Below are positions 1 through 5,742 of a stretch of DNA of 5,742 bases, one piece after another. This DNA is from Pseudomonadota bacterium (GTDB lineage: Bacteria > Pseudomonadota > Gammaproteobacteria > Steroidobacterales > Steroidobacteraceae). The stretch covers positions 1 through 5,742 of the forward strand of contig JAJXYU010000303.1 of NCBI GenBank assembly GCA_021780395.1, in the 5' to 3' direction. Position 1 is the stretch's first letter; the number at the start of each line of letters is the position of its first letter. The notes beneath the pieces are model-generated. The model searched no databases, was not told the DNA's origin, and worked only from the letters and a program-made list of their open reading frames with translations. The translations under genes and the position numbers were made by a program.

Positions 1-593
1 CGCGGCGGCGTCCCCGCGGCCACCCGCTCGCGGGCGAACGCGAGCGCGCCCGCGAGCACGTCGCCGCGCAGCTCATGATCGACGAGGCCGAGCTCGCGCG
101 CCGCCGCGATCCCGATCGGCGTGCCGCTCGTCATCAGTTCGAGCGCGCGCCGGATGCCGACCAGCCGCGGCAGTCGTACCGTGCCGCCGGCGCCCGGCAG
201 GAGCCCGAGTTTGATCTCGGGAAAGCCGAGCGACAGGTCGGGGGTCGCGCACCGGTAATGGCTCGCGAGCGCGAGCTCCGCGCCACCGCCGAGCGTCGTC
301 CCGTGCAGGGCCGCGATCACGGGCTTGTCGAGGGCCTCGAGGCGATTCAGCAACTCGTGCAGCAGGGGCGGTGCGGGGGGCGCGTCGAATTCGCGAACGT
401 CGGCGCCGGCGATGAAATGCCGACCGCAGCCGTGGATCACGATCGCGCGCACCGCCGGATCCTCCGCGAGACGCTCGATCGCCTCGAGCAGCGCCGCGCG
501 CACGGGGCGCGCGAGCGCGTTCACCGGCGGATGGTCGATCTCGACGACCCCGATCCCGCGTTCGTCGCGGACACGGACCGCGGGACCCGTCAC
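1..593 (-). CDS. Enoyl-CoA hydratase (crotonase) domain, partial; probable N-terminus of a FadB-type bifunctional hydratase/3-hydroxyacyl-CoA dehydrogenase
   Basis: This gene is cut by the left window edge: 197 codons are visible and stay open to base 1. I read it by reverse-complementing bases 1-593. The start is a GTG at 591-593 that overlaps the paaJ stop in a GTGA; the upstream Shine-Dalgarno is weak (a GAG), so translation is probably coupled to paaJ. The crotonase fold is clear: HPPVNAL (21-27), the oxyanion loop [11 protein letters not shown] (59-69), [10 protein letters not shown] (102-111) and [15 protein letters not shown] (124-138). Both hydratase glutamates are present (E106 and E126, spaced 20 residues as in rat crotonase Glu144/Glu164), so the domain should hydrate 2-enoyl-CoA. 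The wording of these motifs ([22 protein letters not shown]) is typical of multifunctional FadB-like proteins of about 700 residues, with a dehydrogenase half to follow. That half lies outside the window and is inferred. In this operon the likely substrate is 2,3-dehydroadipyl-CoA, the PaaF step. The alternative is a stand-alone PaaF-like hydratase of about 260 residues. Confidence 0.88.
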   Translation of the reverse strand, partial: MTGPAVRVRDERGIGVVEIDHPPVNALARPVRAALLEAIERLAEDPAVRAIVIHGCGRHFIAGADVREFDAPPAPPLLHELLNRLEALDKPVIAALHGTTLGGGAELALASHYRCATPDLSLGFPEIKLGLLPGAGGTVRLPRLVGIRRALELMTSGTPIGIAAARELGLVDHELRGDVLAGALAFARERVAAGTPP

Positions 594-1795
594 TGCGCCC
601 GCTCGAGCAGCAGTGCGATGCCCTGGCCGACCCCGATGCACATCGTGCACAGCGCGTATCGCCCGCCGGTGCGGCCCAACTGGTAGGTGGCGGTCGTCGC
701 GAGCCGCGCGCCGCTCATCCCGAGCGGATGTCCGAGCGCGATCGCACCGCCGTTCGGGTTCACCTGGGCCGCATCGTCCGGCAACCCGAGCGCTCGCAGC
801 ACCGCGAGCGCCTGCGCGGCGAACGCTTCGTTGAGCTCGATCACGTCGATGCGCTCGATGGTGAGCGCGTGACGCACGAGGAGCTTGCGGGTCGCGGGCA
901 CCGGCCCGATCCCCATGATCCGCGGCTCCACGCCGGCGACCGCAGCGCCGGCGATGCGCGCGCGCGGGACGAGGCCGTGCCGCCGCGCGCCCGCCTCGCT
1001 CGCGATCAGCAGCGCGCAGGCACCATCGTTCACGCCGGATGCGTTCCCCGCGGTCACGGATCCGCCGGCGCGAAACGGCGTGCCGAGCTTCGCGAGCGAC
1101 TCGAGCGAGGTTTCGCGCGGGTGCTCGTCGCGCTCGACCGAGACCGCCGGGCCCTTGCGACTCGGAATCTCGACCGGCACGATCTCCGCCGCGAGCGTGC
1201 CGTCGCCTTGAGCGCGCAGCGCACGCTGCTGGCTGCGCAGCGCGAACGCATCCTGGTCCGCCCGGGAGACCGCGAACTCCGCGGCGACGTTCTCGGCCGT
1301 CTCCGGCATCGAATCGACCCCGTACTGGGCCTTCATCGCGGCGTTCACGAAGCGCCAGCCGATCGTCGTGTCGTGCATCTGCACGTCGCGCGAGAACGCG
1401 CTCGTCGCCTTGCCGACCACGTACGGCGCGCGGCTCATGCTCTCGACGCCACCGGCGACGACGAGCTCGGCCTCGCCGGTGCGGATCATCCGCGCAGCGC
1501 TCGCGACCGCGTCGAGTCCCGAGCCGCACAGGCGGTTCAGGGTGACGCCGGGGGTCTCCTTCGGGAGCCCCGCGAGGAGCGCGGCCATCCGCGCGACGTT
1601 GCGATTGTCCTCGCCCGCCTGGTTCGCACAGCCGAGGATCACGTCGTCGACCGCGCCCCAGTCGACGTCCGCGTTCCGCCGCATCAGCGCGCGCAGCGGA
1701 ACGACCGCGAGGTCGTCGGTGCGCACCGCCGCGAGCGCGCCGCCGTAGCGGCCGATCGGGGTCCGGATCGCGTCGCAGATGTAGGCCTCTATCAT
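590..1795 (-). CDS. paaJ: PaaJ: 3-oxoadipyl-CoA / 3-oxo-5,6-dehydrosuberyl-CoA thiolase
   Basis: This 401-residue protein has the length of E. coli PaaJ. It is a thiolase that cleaves 3-oxo-5,6-dehydrosuberyl-CoA and later 3-oxoadipyl-CoA with CoA, releasing acetyl-CoA and finally succinyl-CoA in the cytoplasm. All thiolase landmarks are visible: the acylated cysteine C90 in [22 protein letters not shown] (115-126), NEAFAAQ (322-328), [19 protein letters not shown] (346-364) with H356, and the second catalytic cysteine C386 in CIGVGQG. The ATG at 1793-1795 forms an ATGA overlap with the paaI stop and has a strong AAGGAG 5 nt upstream, so this start is secure. The same frame happens to stay open far upstream through paaI and paaG, but that extension is not coding. 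The last bases overlap the GTG start of the following hydratase gene. PcaF of the beta-ketoadipate pathway belongs to the same family and cannot be separated by sequence alone; the paa context decides for PaaJ. Confidence 0.95.
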   Translation of the reverse strand: MIEAYICDAIRTPIGRYGGALAAVRTDDLAVVPLRALMRRNADVDWGAVDDVILGCANQAGEDNRNVARMAALLAGLPKETPGVTLNRLCGSGLDAVASAARMIRTGEAELVVAGGVESMSRAPYVVGKATSAFSRDVQMHDTTIGWRFVNAAMKAQYGVDSMPETAENVAAEFAVSRADQDAFALRSQQRALRAQGDGTLAAEIVPVEIPSRKGPAVSVERDEHPRETSLESLAKLGTPFRAGGSVTAGNASGVNDGACALLIASEAGARRHGLVPRARIAGAAVAGVEPRIMGIGPVPATRKLLVRHALTIERIDVIELNEAFAAQALAVLRALGLPDDAAQVNPNGGAIALGHPLGMSGARLATTATYQLGRTGGRYALCTMCIGVGQGIALLLERAQ

Positions 1796-2247
1796 GGATT
1801 CTCCTTCTTGCGCGGGTCGCGTTCCGAGAGTCGGTACGACCGGCCGCGAAAGGTCGCGACGAGCACGCCGCGCTGATCGACGACCGAGACATCGTACAGG
1901 CCCGCGCGCCGGCCGCGCCAGAGCGCACGCGCGGTCGCGGTCAACTGGTCGCCGGCGCGCGCGACCGACAGGAAGTCGATGCTCGCGCCGGCCGCGACCG
2001 TGGTCGCGCCGTCGGAATTGCACGCGAACGCGAACGCGCTGTCCGCGAGCGTGAACAGGATTCCGCCGTGGCAGGTCCCGACCCCGTTCACCATGTCCTC
2101 GCGGACCGTCATCGCGATCCGGCACTCGTCGGGCGCGATCGCGACGATGCGCATCCCGAGCGACTGCGACGCGCGGTCGTCGGCGAACATCGCGGCGGCG
2201 GCCTGTTCGGCGATCGCTTGTGCGTCCGGGGGGGGCGTGTCGTTCAT
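1792..2247 (-). CDS. paaI: PaaI: hotdog-fold hydroxyphenylacetyl-CoA thioesterase
   Basis: This 151-residue protein is a hotdog-fold acyl-CoA thioesterase of the PaaI family. In E. coli, PaaI hydrolyses ring-hydroxylated phenylacetyl-CoA and related CoA esters and is thought to free CoA from dead-end intermediates. The signature is well preserved: [20 protein letters not shown] at 54-73, with the HGG at 60-62 and the aspartate D69 aligning with catalytic Asp61 of E. coli PaaI, followed by FACNS (74-78), SIDFL (89-93) and AGDQLTATA (98-106). It is about 11 residues longer than the E. coli protein, through a Pro/Ala-rich N-terminus and a charged C-terminal tail (RDPRKKENP). The ATG at 2245-2247 follows a GAGGAG with 9 nt spacing, 18 nt after the paaG stop. 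The TGA overlaps the paaJ ATG, and the final codons double as the paaJ ribosome binding site. An 8-base C-run lies at codons 4-7. Confidence 0.95.
   Translation of the reverse strand: MNDTPPPDAQAIAEQAAAAMFADDRASQSLGMRIVAIAPDECRIAMTVREDMVNGVGTCHGGILFTLADSAFAFACNSDGATTVAAGASIDFLSVARAGDQLTATARALWRGRRAGLYDVSVVDQRGVLVATFRGRSYRLSERDPRKKENP
1801..1806 (-). promoter_or_regulatory. Ribosome binding site of paaJ, encoded by the paaI tail
   Basis: The minus strand reads AAGGAG 5 nt before the paaJ ATG, giving the best Shine-Dalgarno match seen here. The same bases encode a Lys-Glu pair at the C-terminus of PaaI, so the site and the coding tail are shared. Confidence 0.75.
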
Positions 2248-2256
2248 CGTGGTTCG

Positions 2257-2262
2257 CTCCTC
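2257..2262 (-). promoter_or_regulatory. Ribosome binding site of paaI
   Basis: The minus strand reads GAGGAG in the 18-nt paaG-paaI gap, 9 nt before the paaI ATG. It is one of the two strongest Shine-Dalgarno sequences in the window. Confidence 0.7.
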
Positions 2263-2265
2263 TCG

Positions 2266-3054
2266 CTAGCGCCCGACGAAGCGCGGGGTTCGCTTCGCGA
2301 CGAACGCCGCGACGCCTTCGGCGTAGTCCTCGGATTCGCCGAGTTCGCGCTGCGCGTCCCGCTCCACGTCGAGTTGCGCCTCGAGCGAGCGCTCCCAGCC
2401 GCCGTAGATCGCCTCCTTGGTGCGCGCGAGCGCGAGCGTCGGGGCGGCGGCGAGCCGTGCGGCGAGCGCGTCCACCGCGGCCGGGAACTCCGCGTCGTCG
2501 ACCGAGCGCCAGATCAGCCCCCAGTGCGCCGCCTCGGCGGCGCTCAGCTTGTCGCCGAGCATCGCGAGACCGATCGCGCGTGCATTGCCGATCAGGCGCG
2601 GCAAGGTCCAGGTGCCACCGGAGTCCGGCAGCAGCCCGATCTTCGAGAACGCCTGGATGAAGCTCGCACCGTGCGCGGCGATCACGAGGTCGCAGGCGAG
2701 CGCGAGGTTCGCACCGGCGCCGGCCGCGACGCCGTTGACCGCGGCGATCACCGGCATCGGCAGGCGGCGCAGCGCGAGGATCAGCGGCGCGTAGTTCTTC
2801 TCGATCGAGTCGCCGAGATCCACGCGGCGCCCGCCGGGGGCGACCGCGCGGTCCGCGAGGTCCTGGCCCGCGCAGAAGCCGCGGCCGGCGCCGGTGATCA
2901 CCAGCACGCGCGATCCGTCGGCGCGCGTTCGCCCGAGCGCGTCGCGCACCTCGGCGTGCATCGCGGTGGTGAACGCGTTCAGCTTGTCCGGCCGGTTCAG
3001 GGTGAGCCGCGCGACACCCTCGGTCGAGTCGTAGAGTATGTGTTCGTAGCTCAT
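2266..3054 (-). CDS. paaG: PaaG: 1,2-epoxyphenylacetyl-CoA isomerase (crotonase family)
   Basis: The protein has 262 residues, the same length as E. coli PaaG. It is a crotonase-family isomerase that converts ring-1,2-epoxyphenylacetyl-CoA into oxepin-CoA and can also shift the double bond in later intermediates. Visible features are [10 protein letters not shown] (19-28), the oxyanion loop [11 protein letters not shown] (59-69), [20 protein letters not shown] (106-125) and [19 protein letters not shown] (135-153). The hydratase glutamates are replaced by A115 (in GANLALA) and D144 (in LLPDSGG). Retaining the acidic residue only at the second position is the PaaG pattern, which separates it from the true hydratase at the left edge of the window. 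The C-terminus ([17 protein letters not shown], 243-259) also matches PaaG. The ATG at 3052-3054 starts 6 nt after the paaE stop. Its Shine-Dalgarno is weak (GAGAAG inside the end of paaE), so coupling to paaE is likely. In E. coli paaF lies between E and G; here it is absent. Confidence 0.95.
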   Translation of the reverse strand: MSYEHILYDSTEGVARLTLNRPDKLNAFTTAMHAEVRDALGRTRADGSRVLVITGAGRGFCAGQDLADRAVAPGGRRVDLGDSIEKNYAPLILALRRLPMPVIAAVNGVAAGAGANLALACDLVIAAHGASFIQAFSKIGLLPDSGGTWTLPRLIGNARAIGLAMLGDKLSAAEAAHWGLIWRSVDDAEFPAAVDALAARLAAAPTLALARTKEAIYGGWERSLEAQLDVERDAQRELGESEDYAEGVAAFVAKRTPRFVGR

Positions 3055-3060
3055 CGTCGC

Positions 3061-4131
3061 TCACTTCTCGTCGTAGCTGATCTCGACCCGCGCGCTGGTC
3101 GGGCGCGCCTGGCAGCACAGGATGAAGCCCGCCTGCACCTCCCAGTCCTCGAGCGCCTGTTTGCGTTCCATCTCGACCGTTCCCGCGACGAGCTTCGCGC
3201 GGCAGGTCGAGCACACGCCGGATCGGCAGGAAAACGGCAGGGACAGTCCCGCGCGCTCGGCCGCGTCGAGAATGGGCTCCTCGCGCGACATCTGGAACGC
3301 GCGACGCCGTCCGTCGATCGTGACCTGGACCTCGGTCTGCGCGACGCTCGGCGCCGCCGCCGGGACGGCCGCCGGGACAGCGCGCCCCGGCGCGGCGAGC
3401 GAGTCCGTCGAAAATCGCTCGACGTGCACCTTGCCGGCCACGCCGAGCTCGCGCAAGGTCGCGGCGAGCTCCTTGACCATCGCGCCAGGCCCGCACACGA
3501 AGCATTCGTCGGTCGCTTGCGGATCGAATTCGCTCGCGGCGAGCTCGCGCAGCTTCGCGCCGTCCAGCCGCCCGTTGAAGAGCGCGACGTCCTGCGGTTC
3601 GCGGCTCATCAGGAAATGCACGGCGAACCGGTCGAGGTACCGGTTCTTCAGCGCGAGCAGCTCATCGACGAACATCGCGCGCGCGGCCGTGCGGTTGCCG
3701 TAGAAGAGCATCGCATTCGACGCGGGCTCGACCCGCAGGATCGCCTCGAGGATCGGCAGCACCGGCGTAATCCCGCTGCCGGAGGCGAACGCGACGACCG
3801 AGCGCGCGCGCGCCGCATCGAGCGTCGGACGGAACCGGCCCGTCGGCTCCATCGCGTCGAGGCGATCGCCGATCGCGAGGGTCTCGGCAAGATATCGCGA
3901 CATCTCGCCCTGCACGCGGACCGCGACGCGCAGCGCGTCGCCGGCCGTTCCCACGATCGAATAGGTGCGGCGCAGCTCCCGACCATCGATCATCGCCCGC
4001 ACGGGGAGGTGCTGGCCGGGCTCGAAGCGAAAGGCCTCGCGCAACCCAGCCTCCGGCAGCAGGTCGAGACTGACGGCGTCCTCCGCGACCGGTTCACGGC
4101 GCGTCAGCGTCAAGGCGTGGAAGCTCAGCAT
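3061..4131 (-). CDS. paaE: PaaE: NAD(P)H-dependent ferredoxin-type reductase of phenylacetyl-CoA epoxidase
   Basis: This 356-residue protein passes electrons from NAD(P)H through FAD and a [2Fe-2S] cluster to the di-iron epoxidase (PaaAC core). The N-terminal half is a ferredoxin-NADP reductase module: FEPGQHLPV (36-44), the FAD motif RRTYS (54-58), the nucleotide-binding loop ASGSGITP (116-123), [12 protein letters not shown] (143-154) and CGPGAMV (213-219). An Ala/Pro-rich linker follows at about 246-264. The C-terminal plant-type ferredoxin domain has the cluster ligands C302, C307, C310 and C340, spaced CX4CX2CX29C. The length equals that of E. coli PaaE. I chose the ATG at 4129-4131 because the reductase homology begins there and a GAGGG lies 7 nt upstream; the frame stays open further upstream through the end of paaD, but that part has no PaaE-like sequence. 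It starts 19 nt after paaD and ends 6 nt before paaG. Confidence 0.96.
   Translation of the reverse strand: MLSFHALTLTRREPVAEDAVSLDLLPEAGLREAFRFEPGQHLPVRAMIDGRELRRTYSIVGTAGDALRVAVRVQGEMSRYLAETLAIGDRLDAMEPTGRFRPTLDAARARSVVAFASGSGITPVLPILEAILRVEPASNAMLFYGNRTAARAMFVDELLALKNRYLDRFAVHFLMSREPQDVALFNGRLDGAKLRELAASEFDPQATDECFVCGPGAMVKELAATLRELGVAGKVHVERFSTDSLAAPGRAVPAAVPAAAPSVAQTEVQVTIDGRRRAFQMSREEPILDAAERAGLSLPFSCRSGVCSTCRAKLVAGTVEMERKQALEDWEVQAGFILCCQARPTSARVEISYDEK
3625..3646. repeat. Perfect inverted repeat (8-bp arms, 6-nt loop) inside paaE
   Basis: The arms GAACCGGT (3625-3632) and ACCGGTTC (3639-3646) are exact reverse complements around the loop CGAGGT, so the mRNA could form a stable hairpin. 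It lies within codons for residues about 162-169 of PaaE (NRYLDRF region), with no U-tract after it, so it is not a standard terminator. The arms arise from the codons AAC CGG and CGG TTC and may be coincidental in such GC-rich DNA. Confidence 0.5.
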
Positions 4132-4138
4132 ACGGGCG

Positions 4139-4143
4139 CCCTC
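4139..4143 (-). promoter_or_regulatory. Ribosome binding site of paaE
   Basis: The minus strand reads GAGGG in the 19-nt gap between paaD and paaE, 7 nt before the ATG at 4131. It fixes the PaaE start at MLSFHALTL rather than at any in-frame start further upstream. Confidence 0.65.
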
Positions 4144-4150
4144 GAAGGCT

Positions 4151-4660
4151 CTAGAGGCACTTGAATCGATCGAAGGGCTCCTGACACGCGCGGCAGCGGT
4201 ACAGCGCCTTGCAGGGCGTGGAGCCGAACTCGCTGAGCCGCTCGGTGTCGACGGAGCCGCAATGCGGACAAGGCACCGGGAGGAGCGGCGCGTCGACCCG
4301 CGTCGGCGGCGCGATCCCGAATTCACGAAGCTTGCGCCGGCCTTCGTCGCTGATCCAGTCGCTCGACCACGCCGGCGACAGCACGTCCACGACCCGGACC
4401 GGACCGAGACCCGCACGCTCGAGCGCGGTAGCGACGTCCTCGCGGATCGTCGCGGTCGCCGGACAGCCCGAATAGGTCGGCGACAGGCCGACGCGCAGTT
4501 CGCCGTCGGGGAGCACCTGCACCGCGCGAACGATCCCGAGATCGACGACGCTCAGGACCGGGATCTCCGGATCCGGCACCGTGGCGAGCACCGCGTGTGC
4601 ACGCGCGACGCGCGTCGCCGGGGCGCTCTCGGCGGCGCCGGCCCCGGCGGCGCTCACCAT
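4151..4660 (-). CDS. paaD: PaaD: MIP18/DUF59-type Fe-S maturation factor for the phenylacetyl-CoA epoxidase
   Basis: This 169-residue PaaD protein is required for an active epoxidase in other bacteria. It is not a stable subunit of the complex and is thought to help assemble the iron centre or Fe-S cluster, probably that of PaaE. Residues about 20-100 form a MIP18/DUF59 domain with VPDPEIPVLSVVDLGIV (28-44) and SPTYSGCPAT (60-69), carrying the conserved C66. The C-terminus is a zinc-ribbon-like segment: CPHC (131-134), C150 and CRAC (156-159), then the PaaD-typical tail EPFDRFKC (161-168). The start is an ATG at 4658-4660 that overlaps the paaC stop as ATGGTGA. The GTG at 4655-4657 is an equally possible start, two codons in but overlapping as GTGA; a GGGAG lies 4 nt before the ATG and 7 nt before the GTG. 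The Ala-rich first 18 residues are not conserved in the family as far as I can recall. Confidence 0.95.
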   Translation of the reverse strand: MVSAAGAGAAESAPATRVARAHAVLATVPDPEIPVLSVVDLGIVRAVQVLPDGELRVGLSPTYSGCPATATIREDVATALERAGLGPVRVVDVLSPAWSSDWISDEGRRKLREFGIAPPTRVDAPLLPVPCPHCGSVDTERLSEFGSTPCKALYRCRACQEPFDRFKCL

Positions 4661-5442
4661 CGCGCTCCCGGATGGACGCGCGGCAGGTGCTGCATCTCGG
4701 CGAGCAGGTGGCCGAGGTGCTCGCTGTGGCGTCCTTGCTTCCCGTACCACCGATAGCGCGCGGTCGCCGGTCGGGCGAGGGTCGCCTCGGCGAGCACCGC
4801 GTCGACTCGGATGGACCAGTCCTGTTCCACCGCCCGCGGGTCCGGTCCGACCCCGGACGCGACCACCGCCCGATCGAGCTCGTCCGCGTCGAACAACTCG
4901 AGCGTGTACGGCCACAGCCGCTCGAGCGAGGCCTGTACGCGCGCGTGGCTCTCCTCGGTCCCGTCGCCGAGACGGACGACCCAACCCGAGCTGTAGCGCA
5001 GGTGATAGCGGGATTCCTTCAGCGCCTTCGCGGCGATCTCGGCGAGGCGCGGATCGCGGGAGGCCGAGAGGCGCTCGTAGAGCGGCACCTGGTACGCGTC
5101 GAGCAGCAGTTGGCGCACGATCGTGTCGCCGAAATCGCCGTTCGGCATCTCGGCGAGCGTCGCGTTGCGGAACGCGGTTTCCTCGCGCAGGAACGCAAGG
5201 TCGTCCTCGCCGCGCCCCCGTCCCTCGATCTCGCCGGCATACGCGAGCAGCAGGCGCGCCTGGCCCAGGAGGTCGAGCGCGGTGTTCGCGAGCCCGAGAT
5301 CCTCCTCGATCGCGGGCGCGTGCCCGATCCATTCGCCGAGGCGCTGCGCGAGCACGAGCGCGGTGTCGCCGAGGCGAAGCACGTACTCCAGCGGCGCACC
5401 CGGCGCGTCGCGGTTCGCCGCGGAGTCGCCGGTCGCGCTCAC
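4654..5442 (-). CDS. paaC: PaaC: ferritin-like structural subunit of phenylacetyl-CoA epoxidase
   Basis: This 262-residue protein is the partner of the catalytic subunit PaaA in the epoxidase core. In the characterised enzyme PaaC has the ferritin-like helical fold but serves a structural role rather than holding the active di-iron site. Recognisable PaaC stretches are LRLGDTALVLAQRLGEW (22-38), LANTALDLLGQARLLL (51-66), PNGDFGDTIVRQ (100-111), AAKALKESRYHLRYSSGW (137-154), ELFDADELD (182-190) and GRHSEHLGHLLAEMQ (237-251). It is about 14 residues longer than E. coli PaaC, mostly as an N-terminal tail before LEYVLRLGD. The start is a GTG at 5440-5442 overlapping the paaB TGA as GTGA, with GAGG about 10 nt upstream. 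No ATG fits: the only upstream ATGs in this open frame would read back through paaB in the wrong frame. The stop overlaps the paaD start. Confidence 0.95.
   Translation of the reverse strand: MSATGDSAANRDAPGAPLEYVLRLGDTALVLAQRLGEWIGHAPAIEEDLGLANTALDLLGQARLLLAYAGEIEGRGRGEDDLAFLREETAFRNATLAEMPNGDFGDTIVRQLLLDAYQVPLYERLSASRDPRLAEIAAKALKESRYHLRYSSGWVVRLGDGTEESHARVQASLERLWPYTLELFDADELDRAVVASGVGPDPRAVEQDWSIRVDAVLAEATLARPATARYRWYGKQGRHSEHLGHLLAEMQHLPRVHPGARW
4665..4669 (-). promoter_or_regulatory. Ribosome binding site of paaD, inside the end of paaC
   Basis: The minus strand reads GGGAG within the last codons of paaC. It lies 4 nt before the ATG at 4660 and 7 nt before the GTG at 4657. The spacing slightly favours the GTG, while codon identity favours the ATG, so the exact paaD start stays open by one codon pair at most. 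Confidence 0.55.
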
Positions 5443-5729
5443 AGCGTCTCGACCTCTTTCGGGATGTCGTAGAACGTCGGATGACGGTAGACCTTGTCCC
5501 GCGCCGGCTCGAACAGCGCATCGGCCTCCGCCGGATCCGAGGCGAGAATGTCCGTCGATCGCACCACCCAGACGCTGACGCCCTCCAGGCGGCGGGTGTA
5601 GACGTCGCGGGCGTGTTCGAGCGCCATCGCCGCGTCCGCCGCGTGGACGCTGCCGACGTGCTTGTGGTCGAGCCCGCCGCGCGCGCGGACGAAGATTTCG
5701 TAGAGCGGCCAATCGGGATTCGGGTGCAT
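5439..5729 (-). CDS. paaB: PaaB: small subunit of phenylacetyl-CoA epoxidase
   Basis: This complete 96-residue protein is close to the 95 residues of E. coli PaaB. PaaB is a small accessory subunit that bridges the PaaAC core of the multicomponent epoxidase and is thought to help electron transfer from PaaE; it has no known cofactor. The family signature runs through most of it: WPLYEIFVRARGGLDHKHVG (7-26), AMALEHARDVYTRR (34-47), VSVWVVRSTDI (51-61) and DKVYRHPTFYDIP (78-90). The ATG at 5727-5729 is preceded by GGAG with 6 nt spacing. The TGA overlaps the GTG of paaC. It is the first complete gene of the operon in the window; by family gene order paaA should lie immediately upstream, beyond 5742. 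Confidence 0.96.
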   Translation of the reverse strand: MHPNPDWPLYEIFVRARGGLDHKHVGSVHAADAAMALEHARDVYTRRLEGVSVWVVRSTDILASDPAEADALFEPARDKVYRHPTFYDIPKEVETL

Positions 5730-5735
5730 CGGGAT

Positions 5736-5739
5736 CTCC
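5736..5739 (-). promoter_or_regulatory. Ribosome binding site of paaB
   Basis: The minus strand reads GGAG here, 6 nt before the paaB ATG, which supports that start. Only 13 bases remain between the start and the window edge, so the junction with the upstream gene is not visible. Confidence 0.7.
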
Positions 5740-5742
5740 GTG

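Noticed and set aside
75..686. A 203-codon plus-strand open frame at the left edge
   Set aside because: It is antisense to the crotonase-domain gene, which keeps both catalytic glutamates and all family motifs in its minus-strand frame starting from GTG at 593.
728..1876. A 382-codon plus-strand open frame antisense to paaJ
   Set aside because: Same shadow composition, no motif and no convincing ribosome binding site; the thiolase on the other strand explains the region fully.
590..3505. A 971-codon open frame on the minus strand that ends with the thiolase
   Set aside because: Only the last 401 codons (from the ATG at 1795) resemble a protein family. The upstream part is Arg/Gly/Ala-rich, runs through paaI, paaG and part of paaE in another frame, and is open only because GC-rich third positions make stops rare. 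It is not a fusion protein.
4149..4156. CTCTAGAG palindrome at the paaD stop codon, as a possible operator or terminator
   Set aside because: The arms are only 4 bp, there is no U-tract, and the site simply contains the TAG stop of paaD; the next gene starts 19 nt later with its own ribosome binding site.
2068..4164. A 698-codon open frame on the plus strand antisense to paaI, paaG and paaE
   Set aside because: It has the Arg/Asp/Glu/His-rich composition of a frame antisense to GC-rich coding sequence, no recognisable domain, and it overlaps well-supported genes over its full length.
4654..5712. PaaC with a 90-residue N-terminal extension beginning at an upstream ATG
   Set aside because: The extension overlaps nearly all of paaB in another frame and has no PaaC-like sequence. 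The GTG at 5442 in the GTGA overlap gives a protein of normal PaaC length.

Overview
The window is an almost gap-free stretch of a phenylacetate (phenylacetyl-CoA) catabolic operon. Every gene is on the minus strand, so transcription runs from the right edge (5742) to the left edge (1). In transcription order the genes are paaB, paaC, paaD, paaE, paaG, paaI, paaJ, and then the 5' part of a FadB-type enoyl-CoA hydratase gene that runs off the left edge. The DNA is very GC-rich (roughly 70% by eye) and third codon positions are almost all G or C. Together with the proteobacterial style of the proteins (lengths and motifs close to E. coli PaaB to PaaJ as I recall them), this suggests a high-GC proteobacterium, probably beta or gamma. 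The lineage cannot be fixed from this window.

Right part (3061-5729): paaB, paaC, paaD and paaE, which are subunits, the maturation factor and the reductase of the ring-1,2-phenylacetyl-CoA epoxidase. paaA (catalytic di-iron subunit) is expected just beyond the right edge. Middle part (590-3054): paaG (epoxide isomerase), paaI (hotdog thioesterase) and paaJ (beta-ketoadipyl-CoA type thiolase). Left edge (1-593): a crotonase domain whose sequence resembles the N-terminus of bifunctional enoyl-CoA hydratase/3-hydroxyacyl-CoA dehydrogenases more than stand-alone PaaF.

How the genes work together: PaaABCE with PaaD-dependent maturation would epoxidise phenylacetyl-CoA. PaaG rearranges the epoxide to oxepin-CoA. 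A ring-opening enzyme (PaaZ or equivalent) is not in the window. PaaJ performs the thiolytic steps, and the left-edge protein could supply the hydration step and, if the dehydrogenase half is present, the oxidation step. PaaI removes CoA from dead-end intermediates. The separate paaF and paaH that lie between E and G and between G and I in the E. coli order are both absent, and this is the most notable departure from the textbook operon.

Gene junctions are either short gaps (6 to 19 nt) or start/stop overlaps (GTGA, ATGGTGA, ATGA, GTGA). No internal promoter, terminator, RNA gene, mobile element or CRISPR array is visible, and no intergenic stretch exceeds 20 nt. I see no clearly undescribed system here.
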